Shown here: piece by piece, positions 1 through 7,641 of the stretch
How the letters are laid out: each line of letters opens with the position of its first letter
Position numbering within the stretch: position 1 is the first letter of the stretch
Assembly: GCA_019635875.1 (NCBI GenBank)
Contig: JAHBYP010000002.1
Location: 868,001-932,000, forward strand
Direction: 5' to 3'
DNA length: 64,000 nt
Origin: Alphaproteobacteria bacterium
GTDB taxonomy: Bacteria; Pseudomonadota; Alphaproteobacteria; Reyranellales; Reyranellaceae
The notes under the pieces: generated by a model
Databases searched by the model: none
Told to the model about the DNA's origin: nothing
What the model saw: the letters and a program-made list of their open reading frames with translations, nothing else
Position numbers and translations under genes: made by a program

Positions 1-855
1 CGTGCCGGCACGATGGTCGCGGCGGCCGGCGGCTTCGAATCGAACATCGAGTGGCTGAAGCAATACTGGGGCGACGCGGCGGACAATTTCCTGATCCGCG
101 GCACCTCGAACAATCGCGGCACGATCCTCAAGCTGCTGCTCGACAAGGGCGTGCAGGAGGTCGGCGATCCGACGCAGTGCCACGCCGTGGCGATCGACGC
201 GCGCGCGCCGAAGTACGATGGCGGCATCATCACGCGGCTCGACTGCGTGGTCTTCGGCATCGTCGTCAACAAGCACGCCCAGCGCTTCTATGACGAGGGC
301 GAGGATGTCTGGCCCAAGCGCTACGCCATCTGGGGCCGGCTGGTGGCGGGCCAGCCCGACCAGATCGCCTGGATCGTCTTCGACGCTCCGTCGCTCACCC
401 TGTTCATGCCCTCGCTCTATCCGGCGATCGAGGCGCCCTCGATCCGCGCGCTGGCGCAGAGGCTCGGGCTCGATGCCGACGCGCTGGACAGGACCGTGAC
501 CGATTTCAACGAAGCGGTGCGTCCCGGAACCTTCGATCACACCATCCTCGACGATTGCCGCACCGAGGGGCTGACGCCGCCCAAGACGCATTGGGCGCGG
601 CGCATCGAGACGGCGCCGTTCTATGCCTATCCGGTGCGGCCGGGCATCACCTTCACCTATCTCGGCACGCGCGTGAACAAGCAGGCGCGCATGCTGATGA
701 AGGACGGCACGCCCTCGGCCAACATGTTCGCGGCGGGCGAGATCATGGCCGGCAACGTGCTGGGCCGCGGCTACGCGGCGGGTATCGGCATGACCATCGG
801 CAGCGTCTTCGGCCGCATCGCCGGACGGGAGGCGGCGGCCTATGCACGCAACTAA
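1..855 (+). CDS. tcuA: FAD-dependent tricarballylate dehydrogenase (3' part; start lies before the window)
   Basis: TcuA oxidises tricarballylate to cis-aconitate with FAD, passing electrons to TcuB. The reading frame is open from base 1, so the N-terminal FAD-binding part is missing here. The visible 280-odd residues carry features typical of the fumarate reductase/TcuA flavoprotein family: AAGGFESN near the start, a RLDCVVFG..VN stretch, the RFYDEGEDVWPKRYAIWG block, and a C-terminal AAGEIMAGNVLGRGYAAG.GM segment that closes the FAD site. The stop overlaps the start of tcuB by 14 bp, so the two genes are translationally coupled. The identification is strengthened by the adjacent TcuB; other FAD-dependent succinate-type dehydrogenases are the alternative. 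Confidence 0.88.
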   Translation, partial: RAGTMVAAAGGFESNIEWLKQYWGDAADNFLIRGTSNNRGTILKLLLDKGVQEVGDPTQCHAVAIDARAPKYDGGIITRLDCVVFGIVVNKHAQRFYDEGEDVWPKRYAIWGRLVAGQPDQIAWIVFDAPSLTLFMPSLYPAIEAPSIRALAQRLGLDADALDRTVTDFNEAVRPGTFDHTILDDCRTEGLTPPKTHWARRIETAPFYAYPVRPGITFTYLGTRVNKQARMLMKDGTPSANMFAAGEIMAGNVLGRGYAAGIGMTIGSVFGRIAGREAAAYARN

Positions 856-1963
856 GGCGCTCGACGAAGCCGAACGGCTGATGACGGTCTGCAACTCGTG
901 CCGGTACTGCGAGGGCCTGTGCGCGGTCTTCCCGGCGATGGAGATGCGCCGCGCCTTTCCCGACGGCGATCTTAACTATCTCGCCAATCTCTGCCACGGC
1001 TGCGGCGCCTGCTACTACGACTGCCAGTTCTCGCCGCCGCACGAGTTCAACGTCAATGTGCCGGTGAACCTCGCCCAGGTACGCGCCGAGTCCTATCAGG
1101 CCTATGCCTGGCCGCGCGCGCTGGCGCCGTTGTTTCAGCGCAACGGGCTCGCCATCAGCCTGATCGCCGCGGCGAGCGTCGCTTTGTTCGTCGCCGGCTT
1201 CATTGTCTGGAACGATCCATCGGTGCTGTTCGGCACCCATGTCGGGCCGGGCGCCTTCTATCGCCTGATGCCGCACAACGCGATGGCGCTGATCTTCGGC
1301 GCGGCGTTCCTCTACGCCATCGTCGCGATGATCATGGGCATGGTGAATTTCTGGCGCTCGATCGAGCATCCGATCGGGGCACCCGGCGGCATCGCGGCGA
1401 TCTGGCAGGCGATCAAGGATGCCGGGCAGCTGCGCTATCTCGATGGCGGCGGCGTCGGCTGCTTCAACGACGACGACAAGCCGGTCGATCGCCGACGGCT
1501 GTATCACCACCTGACCTTCTACGGCTTCATGCTGTGCTTCGCCTCGACCTGCGTGGCGACGCTGTATCACTACGGCTTCGGCCGCATCGCGCCGTACCCA
1601 TGGTGGGATCTGCCGCCGCTGCTCGGCACCATCGGCGGCATCGGCCTGCTGATCGGTCCCGCCGGCCTGCTGGCGGCGAAATGGCGGCGCGATCCCGAGA
1701 TCCGCGATCCGGCGCGCTACGGCATGGAGGTGGCGTTCCTCGCCATGCTCTTCCTCACCAGCCTCACCGGTCTGGCGCTCCTGATCCTGCGCGGCACGCC
1801 GGCGATGGGCGTGCTGCTGGCTGTCCATCTCGGCGTGGTGTTCGGCCTGTTCATCACCATGCCCTATGGCAAGTTCGTGCACGGCATCTACCGCTTTCTC
1901 GCCCTGGTGCGCTACACCCGCGAGCGGCAGGCGATGGCATCAGGTCACGCCGACGCGGCCTGA
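842..1963 (+). CDS. tcuB: Tricarballylate utilization protein TcuB (iron-sulfur membrane electron carrier)
   Basis: TcuB (CitB-like) reoxidises the FAD of TcuA and passes electrons to the membrane quinone pool. The 373-aa protein has two N-terminal cysteine clusters, C17/C20/C23/C27 and C51/C54/C57/C61, as expected for iron-sulfur ligands. They are followed by about six hydrophobic membrane segments from residue ~105 to the end, the usual layout and length of the family. Its ATG lies inside the last codons of tcuA. No TcuC transporter or TcuR regulator follows; the next gene is convergent and overlaps the last 19 bp. Confidence 0.9.
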   Translation: MHATKALDEAERLMTVCNSCRYCEGLCAVFPAMEMRRAFPDGDLNYLANLCHGCGACYYDCQFSPPHEFNVNVPVNLAQVRAESYQAYAWPRALAPLFQRNGLAISLIAAASVALFVAGFIVWNDPSVLFGTHVGPGAFYRLMPHNAMALIFGAAFLYAIVAMIMGMVNFWRSIEHPIGAPGGIAAIWQAIKDAGQLRYLDGGGVGCFNDDDKPVDRRRLYHHLTFYGFMLCFASTCVATLYHYGFGRIAPYPWWDLPPLLGTIGGIGLLIGPAGLLAAKWRRDPEIRDPARYGMEVAFLAMLFLTSLTGLALLILRGTPAMGVLLAVHLGVVFGLFITMPYGKFVHGIYRFLALVRYTRERQAMASGHADAA

Positions 1964-2340
1964 ACCTCTTCGGCCAGATGCAGCCACGGCAGCTGTTCGT
2001 CGCGGAACACGTGACGGGTTGGTGCGCGGAACTGCTCGGCGCGATCGAACCCGCCAACATGGAAGTGCGCTTCGGCCGGGCGACTCGCGCTCTCGCACAT
2101 CAGTGTCGAGCCACAGGTGCGACAGAAACCGCGCGTCGTCCGCGGCGAGGACGCGAACTTGGTGATCTCGCCTTTGGTCAACCGGTAGGCCGTGTGCTCG
2201 AAGGCCAGGTATGCGGAAACCGGTGCGCCGGTGTGGCGGCGGCAGCTCTGGCAATGGCACCAGAACTGGTACTTCGGCGCGCCGGATGCCACGAAGCGAA
2301 CGGCGCCGCACAGGCAGCCACCTTCAAATGTCTCGCTCAT
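1945..2340 (-). CDS. GFA family protein (CENP-V/glutathione-dependent formaldehyde-activating fold)
   Basis: A 131-aa zinc-binding protein of the GFA fold. After the start MSETFEGG it has the zinc-ligand pattern GGCLCGAVRF, the CHCQSCRR pair and a later FCRTCGSTL pair. The ATG at 2340 is chosen because a GGAG lies 8 nt upstream; an in-frame TTG at 2358 is less likely. The cellular substrate of most GFA proteins is unknown, and the formaldehyde link of the family name should not be assumed. It converges on tcuB and overlaps its end by 19 bp. A second GFA protein lies at 4946. Confidence 0.85.
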   Translation of the reverse strand: MSETFEGGCLCGAVRFVASGAPKYQFWCHCQSCRRHTGAPVSAYLAFEHTAYRLTKGEITKFASSPRTTRGFCRTCGSTLMCESASRPAEAHFHVGGFDRAEQFRAPTRHVFRDEQLPWLHLAEEVQAASA

Positions 2341-2556
2341 GCTCGCCACTCCGTGCAAGTGCGGTCGTTGGGCCGATGAGGAAGACTAGGCGCCTGCGAT
2401 CGCGCGCGCATCGCTGAAACCACCCAATGCCTTGGGCCCGCGGGCGCCGCGCGGCTGCGCCCGGCGCCATGACGGCTTGGCCATGGGCCCTCGAAAGCCG
2501 GCGGGGGACATGCTAAGTATTACCTGAAGCGAATGTCGCCTTACTAGAGAGCCACG

Positions 2557-2790
2557 ATGGGCACAACTGTCACCAGCAAAGGCCAGGTCACGATCCCGAA
2601 GCGGGTTCGGGATCTGCTGGGAATCGGACCGGGAAGCATGATCGACTTCGAGCGCGCCGAGGACGGCCGTATCGTTCTGGTCAAGGTCCAGAAGAGGGCC
2701 CGTCCGAACCGCTTCGCCCGCCTTCGCGGCCACGCCGGCAAGGGCCTGAGTACGGCGGAGATCATGGCCATGACGCGCGGTGAGCGGTGA
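2557..2790 (+). CDS. AbrB/MazE/SpoVT-type antitoxin (VapB-like)
   Basis: A 77-aa swapped-hairpin DNA-binding protein. The N-terminal half (MGTTVTSKGQVTIPKRVRD...) is the AbrB/SpoVT signature: a TSKGQVTIPK strand-turn followed by R..LGI.PG..I.F. The C-terminal tail (residues ~45-77) is basic and would wrap the toxin. Its last 11 bp overlap the PIN-domain gene at 2780, the usual toxin-antitoxin arrangement. These antitoxins normally repress their own operon; no clear operator palindrome could be assigned upstream. Confidence 0.85.
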   Translation: MGTTVTSKGQVTIPKRVRDLLGIGPGSMIDFERAEDGRIVLVKVQKRARPNRFARLRGHAGKGLSTAEIMAMTRGER

Positions 2791-3196
2791 CGTGGTCCTG
2801 GTCGATACCAATGTTCTGCTCGATCTCGTGACCGACGATCCCGATTGGGCGGAGTGGTCGCTGGCCCGTCTCGAGGAGGCCGCTTTGGCGGGCCCGGTCC
2901 TGATCAACGACATCGTCTACGCCGAGACCTCGATCCGCTACGATCGGATCGAGGACCTCGACGCGATGCTTTCCCAGGCGATGATCGAGATCGCGGCGAC
3001 GCCGCGTTCCGCGTTGTTCCTCGCGGGCAAGGCCTTTCAGCGCTACCGCGCGGCTGGCGGCACGCGAACTGGAGTCTTGCCCGACTTCTTCATTGGCGCC
3101 CACGCGGCGGTCGAAGGCTGGCCGCTACTCACGCGAGACGCTGGCCGCTATCGCAGCTATTTTCCGAAGATCGTCCTGATCGCTCCTGCCGCTTGA
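2780..3196 (+). CDS. vapC: PIN-domain ribonuclease, VapC-type toxin
   Basis: A 138-aa PIN domain with all the acidic metal-binding residues expected of an active RNase: D9 in VLVDTNVLLD, E49 in DIVYAETSIRY, D102 in VLPDFFIGAHA and D120 in LTRDAGRYRSYFP. The GTG at 2780 gives the 11-bp overlap with the antitoxin gene and a normal PIN start; no better ATG is present in frame. Family knowledge says such toxins cleave tRNA or rRNA until neutralised by the partner antitoxin; the actual target is unknown. The pair sits immediately beyond the 3' end of the yifB gene. Confidence 0.85.
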   Translation: MSGDVVLVDTNVLLDLVTDDPDWAEWSLARLEEAALAGPVLINDIVYAETSIRYDRIEDLDAMLSQAMIEIAATPRSALFLAGKAFQRYRAAGGTRTGVLPDFFIGAHAAVEGWPLLTRDAGRYRSYFPKIVLIAPAA

Positions 3197-3214
3197 CGGC
3201 CATCGGCCGCGCGA

Positions 3215-4792
3215 TCAGGCCGCCAGCGCCGCGCGCGGTTGTGGGCGGCGCCATGACAGTGCTTCGGCGACATGCAGACGCCGCACCGCGTCGCAGCCGT
3301 CGAGATCGGCCAGGGTACGTGCCACGCGCAGCACGCGGTGATAACCGCGCGCCGAAAGCTTGAGGCGTTCGACGGCGGTCGAGAGCAGGGCGCGGCCATC
3401 GGCGTCGGGCGTGGCGACCTGGGCCAGGGCTTCGCCGTCGATCTCGGCATTGCAGCGCGCTGAGCCGGCCAGGCGTTCGCGCTGGATGGCGCGGGCGGCG
3501 GCGACGCGCGCGGCGACGTCGGCCGAGGACTCCGCCGGTGGCGGCAAGGTGAGATCGGCCGGCGACACCGGCGGCACCTCGATCACCAGGTCGATGCGGT
3601 CGTAGAGCGGGCCGGAGATGCGGCCCTGGTAGTCGGCGCCGCAGCGTGGGGCGCGGCCGCAGGCACGGCTGGGCTCGTCCATGTCGCCGCAGCGGCAGGG
3701 GTTCATGGCGGCCACGAGCTGGAACCTTGCTGGGAATGTTACATGCGCGTTGGCGCGGGCGACGCTGATGCGGCCGCTCTCCATTGGCTGGCGCAGCGCC
3801 TCCAGGGCACTGCGCGCGAACTCCGGCAGCTCGTCGAGGAAGAGGACGCCGTTGTGCGCCAGCGATGCTTCCCCGGGCCGCGCACGCAGGCCGCCGCCGA
3901 CCAGCGCCTGCAGGGTGGCGGAATGGTGCGGGTCGCGGAACGGGCGGCGGCGGGTGAGGCGCCCATCGCCCAGCTCGCCGGCGAGCGAGGCGATCATCGA
4001 CACCTCCAGCGCCTCGTCCGGCTCCAGCGGCGGCAGCAGGCCGGGCAGGCGCGCCGCCAGCATCGACTTGCCGGCGCCGGGCGGGCCGATCATCAGCAGG
4101 TTGTGGCCGCCGGCGGCCGCGACCTCGAGCGCGCGTTTGGCGGTCTCCTGGCCCTTGATGTCGGCGAGGTCGGGATAGCGCGCCTCCTCGCCGCGCAGGC
4201 TGGCCGAGGGCGGTGACAGCACCTGCGCGCCCTTGAGGTGGTTGACCAGCGCCAGCAGGCTGGGCGCCGCCAGCACCTCGCCGCAGCGCGAGGCGCGCCG
4301 GGCGGCCGCCTCGTCGTCCTCGTTGGCGGCATCGACATGGTCGAAGCCGCCCCACGCCGCCTCGCCGCCGCAGGCGGCGGGGCAGATCACGCCGCGGCCA
4401 TCGGCGGCGGCGTGCACGGCGGTGGGCAGCACGCCGGCGACCCGGGTGATCGCACCATCGAGCGCGAGCTCGCCCAGCACCACGTAGCCTTCCAGCGCGT
4501 CGGCCGGCAGCACGCCGATCGCCGTCATCAGCGCCAGCGCGATCGGCAGGTCGTAGTGGCTGCCCTCCTTGGCGAGGTCGGCGGGCGAGAGGTTGATGGT
4601 GATGCGTCGCGGCGGCAGCGCCAGCCCCAGCGCAGCCAGGGACGCGCGCACGCGCTCGCGGCTCTCGCCGATCGCCTTGTCGGGCAACCCGACCAGCGAG
4701 AAGGCCGGCATGCCCGGGGCGATCTGCACCTGCACGTCGATCGGCACCACGTCGATGCCCTGGAACGCCACCGTGCGCACCCGCGCCACCAT
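3215..4792 (-). CDS. comM: YifB/ComM family Mg-chelatase-like AAA+ ATPase
   Basis: A 525-aa protein of the ComM/YifB family. ComM is a hexameric helicase that promotes branch migration during integration of transforming DNA. Order of domains: an N-terminal Lon-protease-like fold (residues 1-~190, with SLVGLPDKAI.ESRERVR and NLSPADLAKEGS.YDLPIAL), the AAA+ core with Walker A GPPGAGKS at about 236-243 and a FLDELPEF Walker B, then a cysteine-bearing segment (MNPCRCGD...RAPRCG) and the C-terminal Mg-chelatase helical region. The ATG at 4792 follows GGGAGG; a GTG two codons earlier is less favoured. Full length for the family. Confidence 0.93.
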   Translation of the reverse strand: MVARVRTVAFQGIDVVPIDVQVQIAPGMPAFSLVGLPDKAIGESRERVRASLAALGLALPPRRITINLSPADLAKEGSHYDLPIALALMTAIGVLPADALEGYVVLGELALDGAITRVAGVLPTAVHAAADGRGVICPAACGGEAAWGGFDHVDAANEDDEAAARRASRCGEVLAAPSLLALVNHLKGAQVLSPPSASLRGEEARYPDLADIKGQETAKRALEVAAAGGHNLLMIGPPGAGKSMLAARLPGLLPPLEPDEALEVSMIASLAGELGDGRLTRRRPFRDPHHSATLQALVGGGLRARPGEASLAHNGVLFLDELPEFARSALEALRQPMESGRISVARANAHVTFPARFQLVAAMNPCRCGDMDEPSRACGRAPRCGADYQGRISGPLYDRIDLVIEVPPVSPADLTLPPPAESSADVAARVAAARAIQRERLAGSARCNAEIDGEALAQVATPDADGRALLSTAVERLKLSARGYHRVLRVARTLADLDGCDAVRRLHVAEALSWRRPQPRAALAA

Positions 4793-4945
4793 GCCCACCT
4801 CCCGCTGTCGGAGGAGAACACATATAGAACGAGTGATGGAAAAGGAAATGTACCTACGGTTGTATTCCGGCGACCCCGTCGGACCTTGGCCGCCTGCGAC
4901 GGCGGGTTAGTATCCTGGCAACGTTTCGACCCGAGGAGGTCCTCG

Positions 4946-5371
4946 ATGCCTGCGAGAACCGGCGGATGCCTGTGCGGCGCGATCCGCTACGAATGCGAGG
5001 GCGAGGCGCAGTTCGCGCTGCAATGCCACTGTCGCGACTGCCAGCGCGGCAGCGGCGCGCCGCACGTCGCGGCCGTGCGAATGCCGGCGGCCGGCTTTCG
5101 CTTCACCAGTGGCGCGCCCCGGCGATACACCGCCAAATCCGATGCCGGCAACGACATCACGCGCGTCTTCTGCGGCGACTGCGGCACGCCGCTCTACGTG
5201 CAGGTCTCGACGCGCCCCGACATCGTCGGCGTGCGCGTGTGCACATTCGACGAGCCCGGCTGGTTCCGGCCCGAAGCCAACATCTTCGTCAAGAGCGCCC
5301 AGCCCTGGGATCGGCTCGATCCCGCCATCCCGGCCTTCGCGACCTATCCCAGCGGCAAGGCATATTCCTGA
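4946..5371 (+). CDS. GFA family protein
   Basis: A 141-aa GFA-fold protein with the zinc motifs GGCLCGAIRY (from residue 6), CHCRDCQRGSG and FCGDCGTPLY. The ATG at 4946 is preceded by GAGGAGG at ideal spacing. It is a distant relative of the GFA protein at 1945; sequence identity is concentrated in the cysteine motifs. It is followed after 21 bp by an amino-acid-synthesis family gene in the same direction and could share its transcript. Biochemical role unknown. Confidence 0.87.
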   Translation: MPARTGGCLCGAIRYECEGEAQFALQCHCRDCQRGSGAPHVAAVRMPAAGFRFTSGAPRRYTAKSDAGNDITRVFCGDCGTPLYVQVSTRPDIVGVRVCTFDEPGWFRPEANIFVKSAQPWDRLDPAIPAFATYPSGKAYS

Positions 5372-5392
5372 GGATCGAGGGGGAAGATCGCC

Positions 5393-5938
5393 ATGCCGTT
5401 CATCCGCAAGACGCTCGTCAGCATCGAGACCATCCACGCCACCATGGGTGAGAGCCTGCCCAGGCCGATCCGTCGTGTGCTGGGCCTGGCGGTGATCGCC
5501 AATCCCTTCGCCGGCCGCTACGTCGCCGATCTTTCGCCCTTGTTCCAGGCCGGCCGCGACACAGGCGAGCGGCTGATGCCCGAACTGGTCGCGGCGCTCG
5601 GCGGACCGGCCGTGTCCTATGGCAAGGCGGCGCTGGTCGGCGTCGATGGCGAGATGGAGCATGGCGGCGCCTGCATCCATCCCATGCTGGGCAAGCCGAT
5701 GCGCGCGGCGATCGGCGGCGGCCAGGCGGTGATCCCTTCGAATGTGAAGGTGGGCGCGCCGGGCGCGATCCTCGACATCCCGCTGGGACACAAGGACGAC
5801 GTCTGGTCATTCGACCATTTCGACACCATCACCGCGATGCTCGCCGATGCGCCGCGTGCCGACGAGATTGTCGTCGCCCTCGCGCTGGCCGACGGTGGAC
5901 GCGCAAACCCGCGCTGCGGCTCCGGTCCGATTCGCTGA
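5393..5938 (+). CDS. Amino acid synthesis family protein (AA_synth/PF06684-like)
   Basis: A 181-aa protein resembling the 'amino acid synthesis' family, a group of small cytosolic proteins of unproven activity often found beside catabolic genes. Recognisable blocks are an N-terminal RKTLVSIETI, a central ANPFAGRYVADLS and YGKAALVGVDGEMEHGGA, and a C-terminal IPLGHKDDVWSFDH. No signal peptide or membrane segment. The start MPFIRK follows GGGGGAAGAT. The neighbouring MarR regulator and Rieske oxygenase suggest a small aromatic/xenobiotic catabolic cluster, which is inference only. Confidence 0.7.
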   Translation: MPFIRKTLVSIETIHATMGESLPRPIRRVLGLAVIANPFAGRYVADLSPLFQAGRDTGERLMPELVAALGGPAVSYGKAALVGVDGEMEHGGACIHPMLGKPMRAAIGGGQAVIPSNVKVGAPGAILDIPLGHKDDVWSFDHFDTITAMLADAPRADEIVVALALADGGRANPRCGSGPIR

Positions 5939-5963
5939 CCACGCCGTGCTATAGGGACGGGCC

Positions 5964-6470
5964 ATGCCTCGGTCCCGTTCCAATCCCGGCGCCGCTCCCC
6001 TGGTCCTCGACCTCGAGCGCTACGTGCCGGCGTTGCTGGTGTTCCTCGCCAACAAGCTCACGTCAGGGGCCTCGACCCTGCTGCGTCGGCATTTCGGCGT
6101 CGGCACCACCGAATGGCGCATCATGGCGCTGCTGGCGGTCGAGCCGTGGATCACCGCCAACCGCATCTGCAAGGTGATCGGCTTCGACAAGGCGGCGGTC
6201 AGCCGCTCGGTGGCGGTGCTGCAGGACAAGGCGCTGGTGCTGAGCCGGCCGCACGCTTCCGACAGCCGCAGCCAGGAGCTCACCCTGTCGAAGAGCGGCT
6301 GGCGCCTGCACGACCGTATCATCCGCATGTCCCTGGAACGCGAGGAGCGCCTGCTGTCGGGCCTGAAGCCGGCCGAGCGCGAGCAGCTGATCGGCCTGCT
6401 CAACCGCCTGCTCGCCAAGATCCCGCACATGAACGGGCCGATCGAGATTCCGCCCGAACGGGGTGGTTGA
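5964..6470 (+). CDS. MarR family transcriptional regulator
   Basis: A 168-aa winged-helix regulator. The DNA-binding region runs from about residue 45 to 115: TEWRIMALLAVEPWITANRI, then the recognition helix DKAAVSRSVAVLQDKALV and the wing with HASDSRSQ. Family members usually repress the neighbouring catabolic or efflux gene until a phenolic ligand binds. A perfect 7-bp-arm palindrome overlaps its stop codon and lies just before the Rieske oxygenase gene, so that gene is the probable target. Confidence 0.88.
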   Translation: MPRSRSNPGAAPLVLDLERYVPALLVFLANKLTSGASTLLRRHFGVGTTEWRIMALLAVEPWITANRICKVIGFDKAAVSRSVAVLQDKALVLSRPHASDSRSQELTLSKSGWRLHDRIIRMSLEREERLLSGLKPAEREQLIGLLNRLLAKIPHMNGPIEIPPERGG

Positions 6471-6480
6471 CAAGTCAACC
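6465..6480. promoter_or_regulatory. Candidate MarR operator
   Basis: GGTTGACAAGTCAACC is a perfect inverted repeat with 7-bp arms and a 2-bp centre. It overlaps the stop codon of the MarR gene and ends 42 bp before the Rieske oxygenase ATG. MarR-family sites are typically 16-20 bp palindromes of this kind. A TTGACA inside it could also serve as a -35 hexamer. Binding is inferred, not shown. Confidence 0.55.
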
Positions 6481-6522
6481 ATATCGGCCCAAGCTCGCGG
6501 TAATCACCAGGGGAGGATGGCC

Positions 6523-7587
6523 ATGTTCATCCGCAACACGTGGTACGTCGCGGGCTGGTCGGGCGAAGTGCCGGCCGACGGCTTCCTGGCGCGCACCATC
6601 CTCAACACGCCGCTGGCGCTGTGGCGCGACGCGCAGGGACAGGTCGTGGCCTTCGAGGACATGTGCTGCCATCGCGGCGCGCCCTTGTCGCGCGGACGCC
6701 GTGAAGGCGACTGCGTGCGCTGCATGTATCACGGCCTGCTGTTCGACCGCGCCGGCAAGTGCATCGAGGTGCCGTCACAGGATCTCGTGCCGGCCAATGC
6801 GCGCGTGCGCACCTTTCCGATTGTCGAGAAGTATCAGTGGATCTGGATCTGGATGGGCGATGTCGAGAAGGCCGACCCGGCGCTGATCCCCGACACGCAC
6901 TGGCTCGACGATCCGGCGTGGCGCAGCATCAAGGGCGGCTATACCCACTACGACACCAACTACCTGCTGATCTGCGACAACCTGCTCGATCTGGCGCACC
7001 TGCCCTACGTGCATCCGACGACCCTGGGCGGCTCGGAGGACTATGCGAAGAGCCCGGTCAAGGTCGAGCGCATCGAGCGCGGCGTGCGGGTCACGCGCTG
7101 GGCGCTCGACATCGCGCCGCCGCCCTTCATCCAGAAGGTCAAATCCTTCCCCGGCAACGTCGATCGCTGGAACATCTACGACTTTGTCGTTCCGGGCATC
7201 TTCCTGATGGATTCGGGCATGGCGCCGGTCGGCACCGGCGCGCCCGAGGGCAGCCGGATCGGCGCCGCGTGCTTCCACAGCTGCCAGGCGCTCACCCCGG
7301 AGAGTGAGACCGCCACCCATTATTTCTACGGCCAGCCGCACAATTTCGCGCTCGACCGGCCGGAGGTGACGCAGTCGGTGCACGACAGCGTGGTCGAGGC
7401 GTTCCAGGAAGACCGCGCGATGATCACCGCCCAGGCGCGCAATCTCGAGAAGCGGCCGGATTTCCGCATGGTGCCGATCCGCGCCGACCAGGCGCTCAGC
7501 CAGTACCGCTGGATCGTCGAGCGCATGCTGCAGGCCGAGGCCAACCCGTCGCCGGCGCGCGCGACGGTGTCGAGCGCGGCGTCGTAG
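6523..7587 (+). CDS. Rieske non-haem iron oxygenase, vanillate O-demethylase-like (VanA-type) oxygenase subunit
   Basis: A 354-aa ring-hydroxylating/demethylating oxygenase. The Rieske [2Fe-2S] ligands are C48-x-H50 and C67-x2-H70; the mononuclear iron site is in DNLLDLAHLPYVHP (H159, H164 with a nearby D). The MFIRNTWYVAGW start and length match VanA-type O-demethylase oxygenases. The ATG at 6523 is taken because GGGGAGG lies 6 nt before it; an ATG two codons upstream abuts the Shine-Dalgarno sequence and is less likely. No reductase (VanB-like) gene is adjacent, so electrons must come from a partner elsewhere. Substrate unknown; probably an aromatic acid or ether. Confidence 0.88.
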   Translation: MFIRNTWYVAGWSGEVPADGFLARTILNTPLALWRDAQGQVVAFEDMCCHRGAPLSRGRREGDCVRCMYHGLLFDRAGKCIEVPSQDLVPANARVRTFPIVEKYQWIWIWMGDVEKADPALIPDTHWLDDPAWRSIKGGYTHYDTNYLLICDNLLDLAHLPYVHPTTLGGSEDYAKSPVKVERIERGVRVTRWALDIAPPPFIQKVKSFPGNVDRWNIYDFVVPGIFLMDSGMAPVGTGAPEGSRIGAACFHSCQALTPESETATHYFYGQPHNFALDRPEVTQSVHDSVVEAFQEDRAMITAQARNLEKRPDFRMVPIRADQALSQYRWIVERMLQAEANPSPARATVSSAAS

Positions 7588-7594
7588 CAAATAA

Positions 7595-7618
7595 AAAGGG
7601 CGGCCGAAGCCGCCCTTT
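7595..7618. terminator. Bidirectional rho-independent terminator
   Basis: A perfect 10-bp stem AAAGGGCGGC / GCCGCCCTTT closes on a CGAA loop. It sits between the converging oxygenase and OmpA-like genes. The A-run on the left and T-run on the right allow it to end transcription from both sides. Confidence 0.85.
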
Positions 7619-7641
7619 CGCGTTGACGGGTAGAGTCGCGC

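Noticed and set aside
743-1882. Long minus-strand open frame opposite tcuB
   Set aside because: Arginine/alanine-rich antisense shadow typical of high-GC DNA; the plus strand encodes TcuB with clear motifs.
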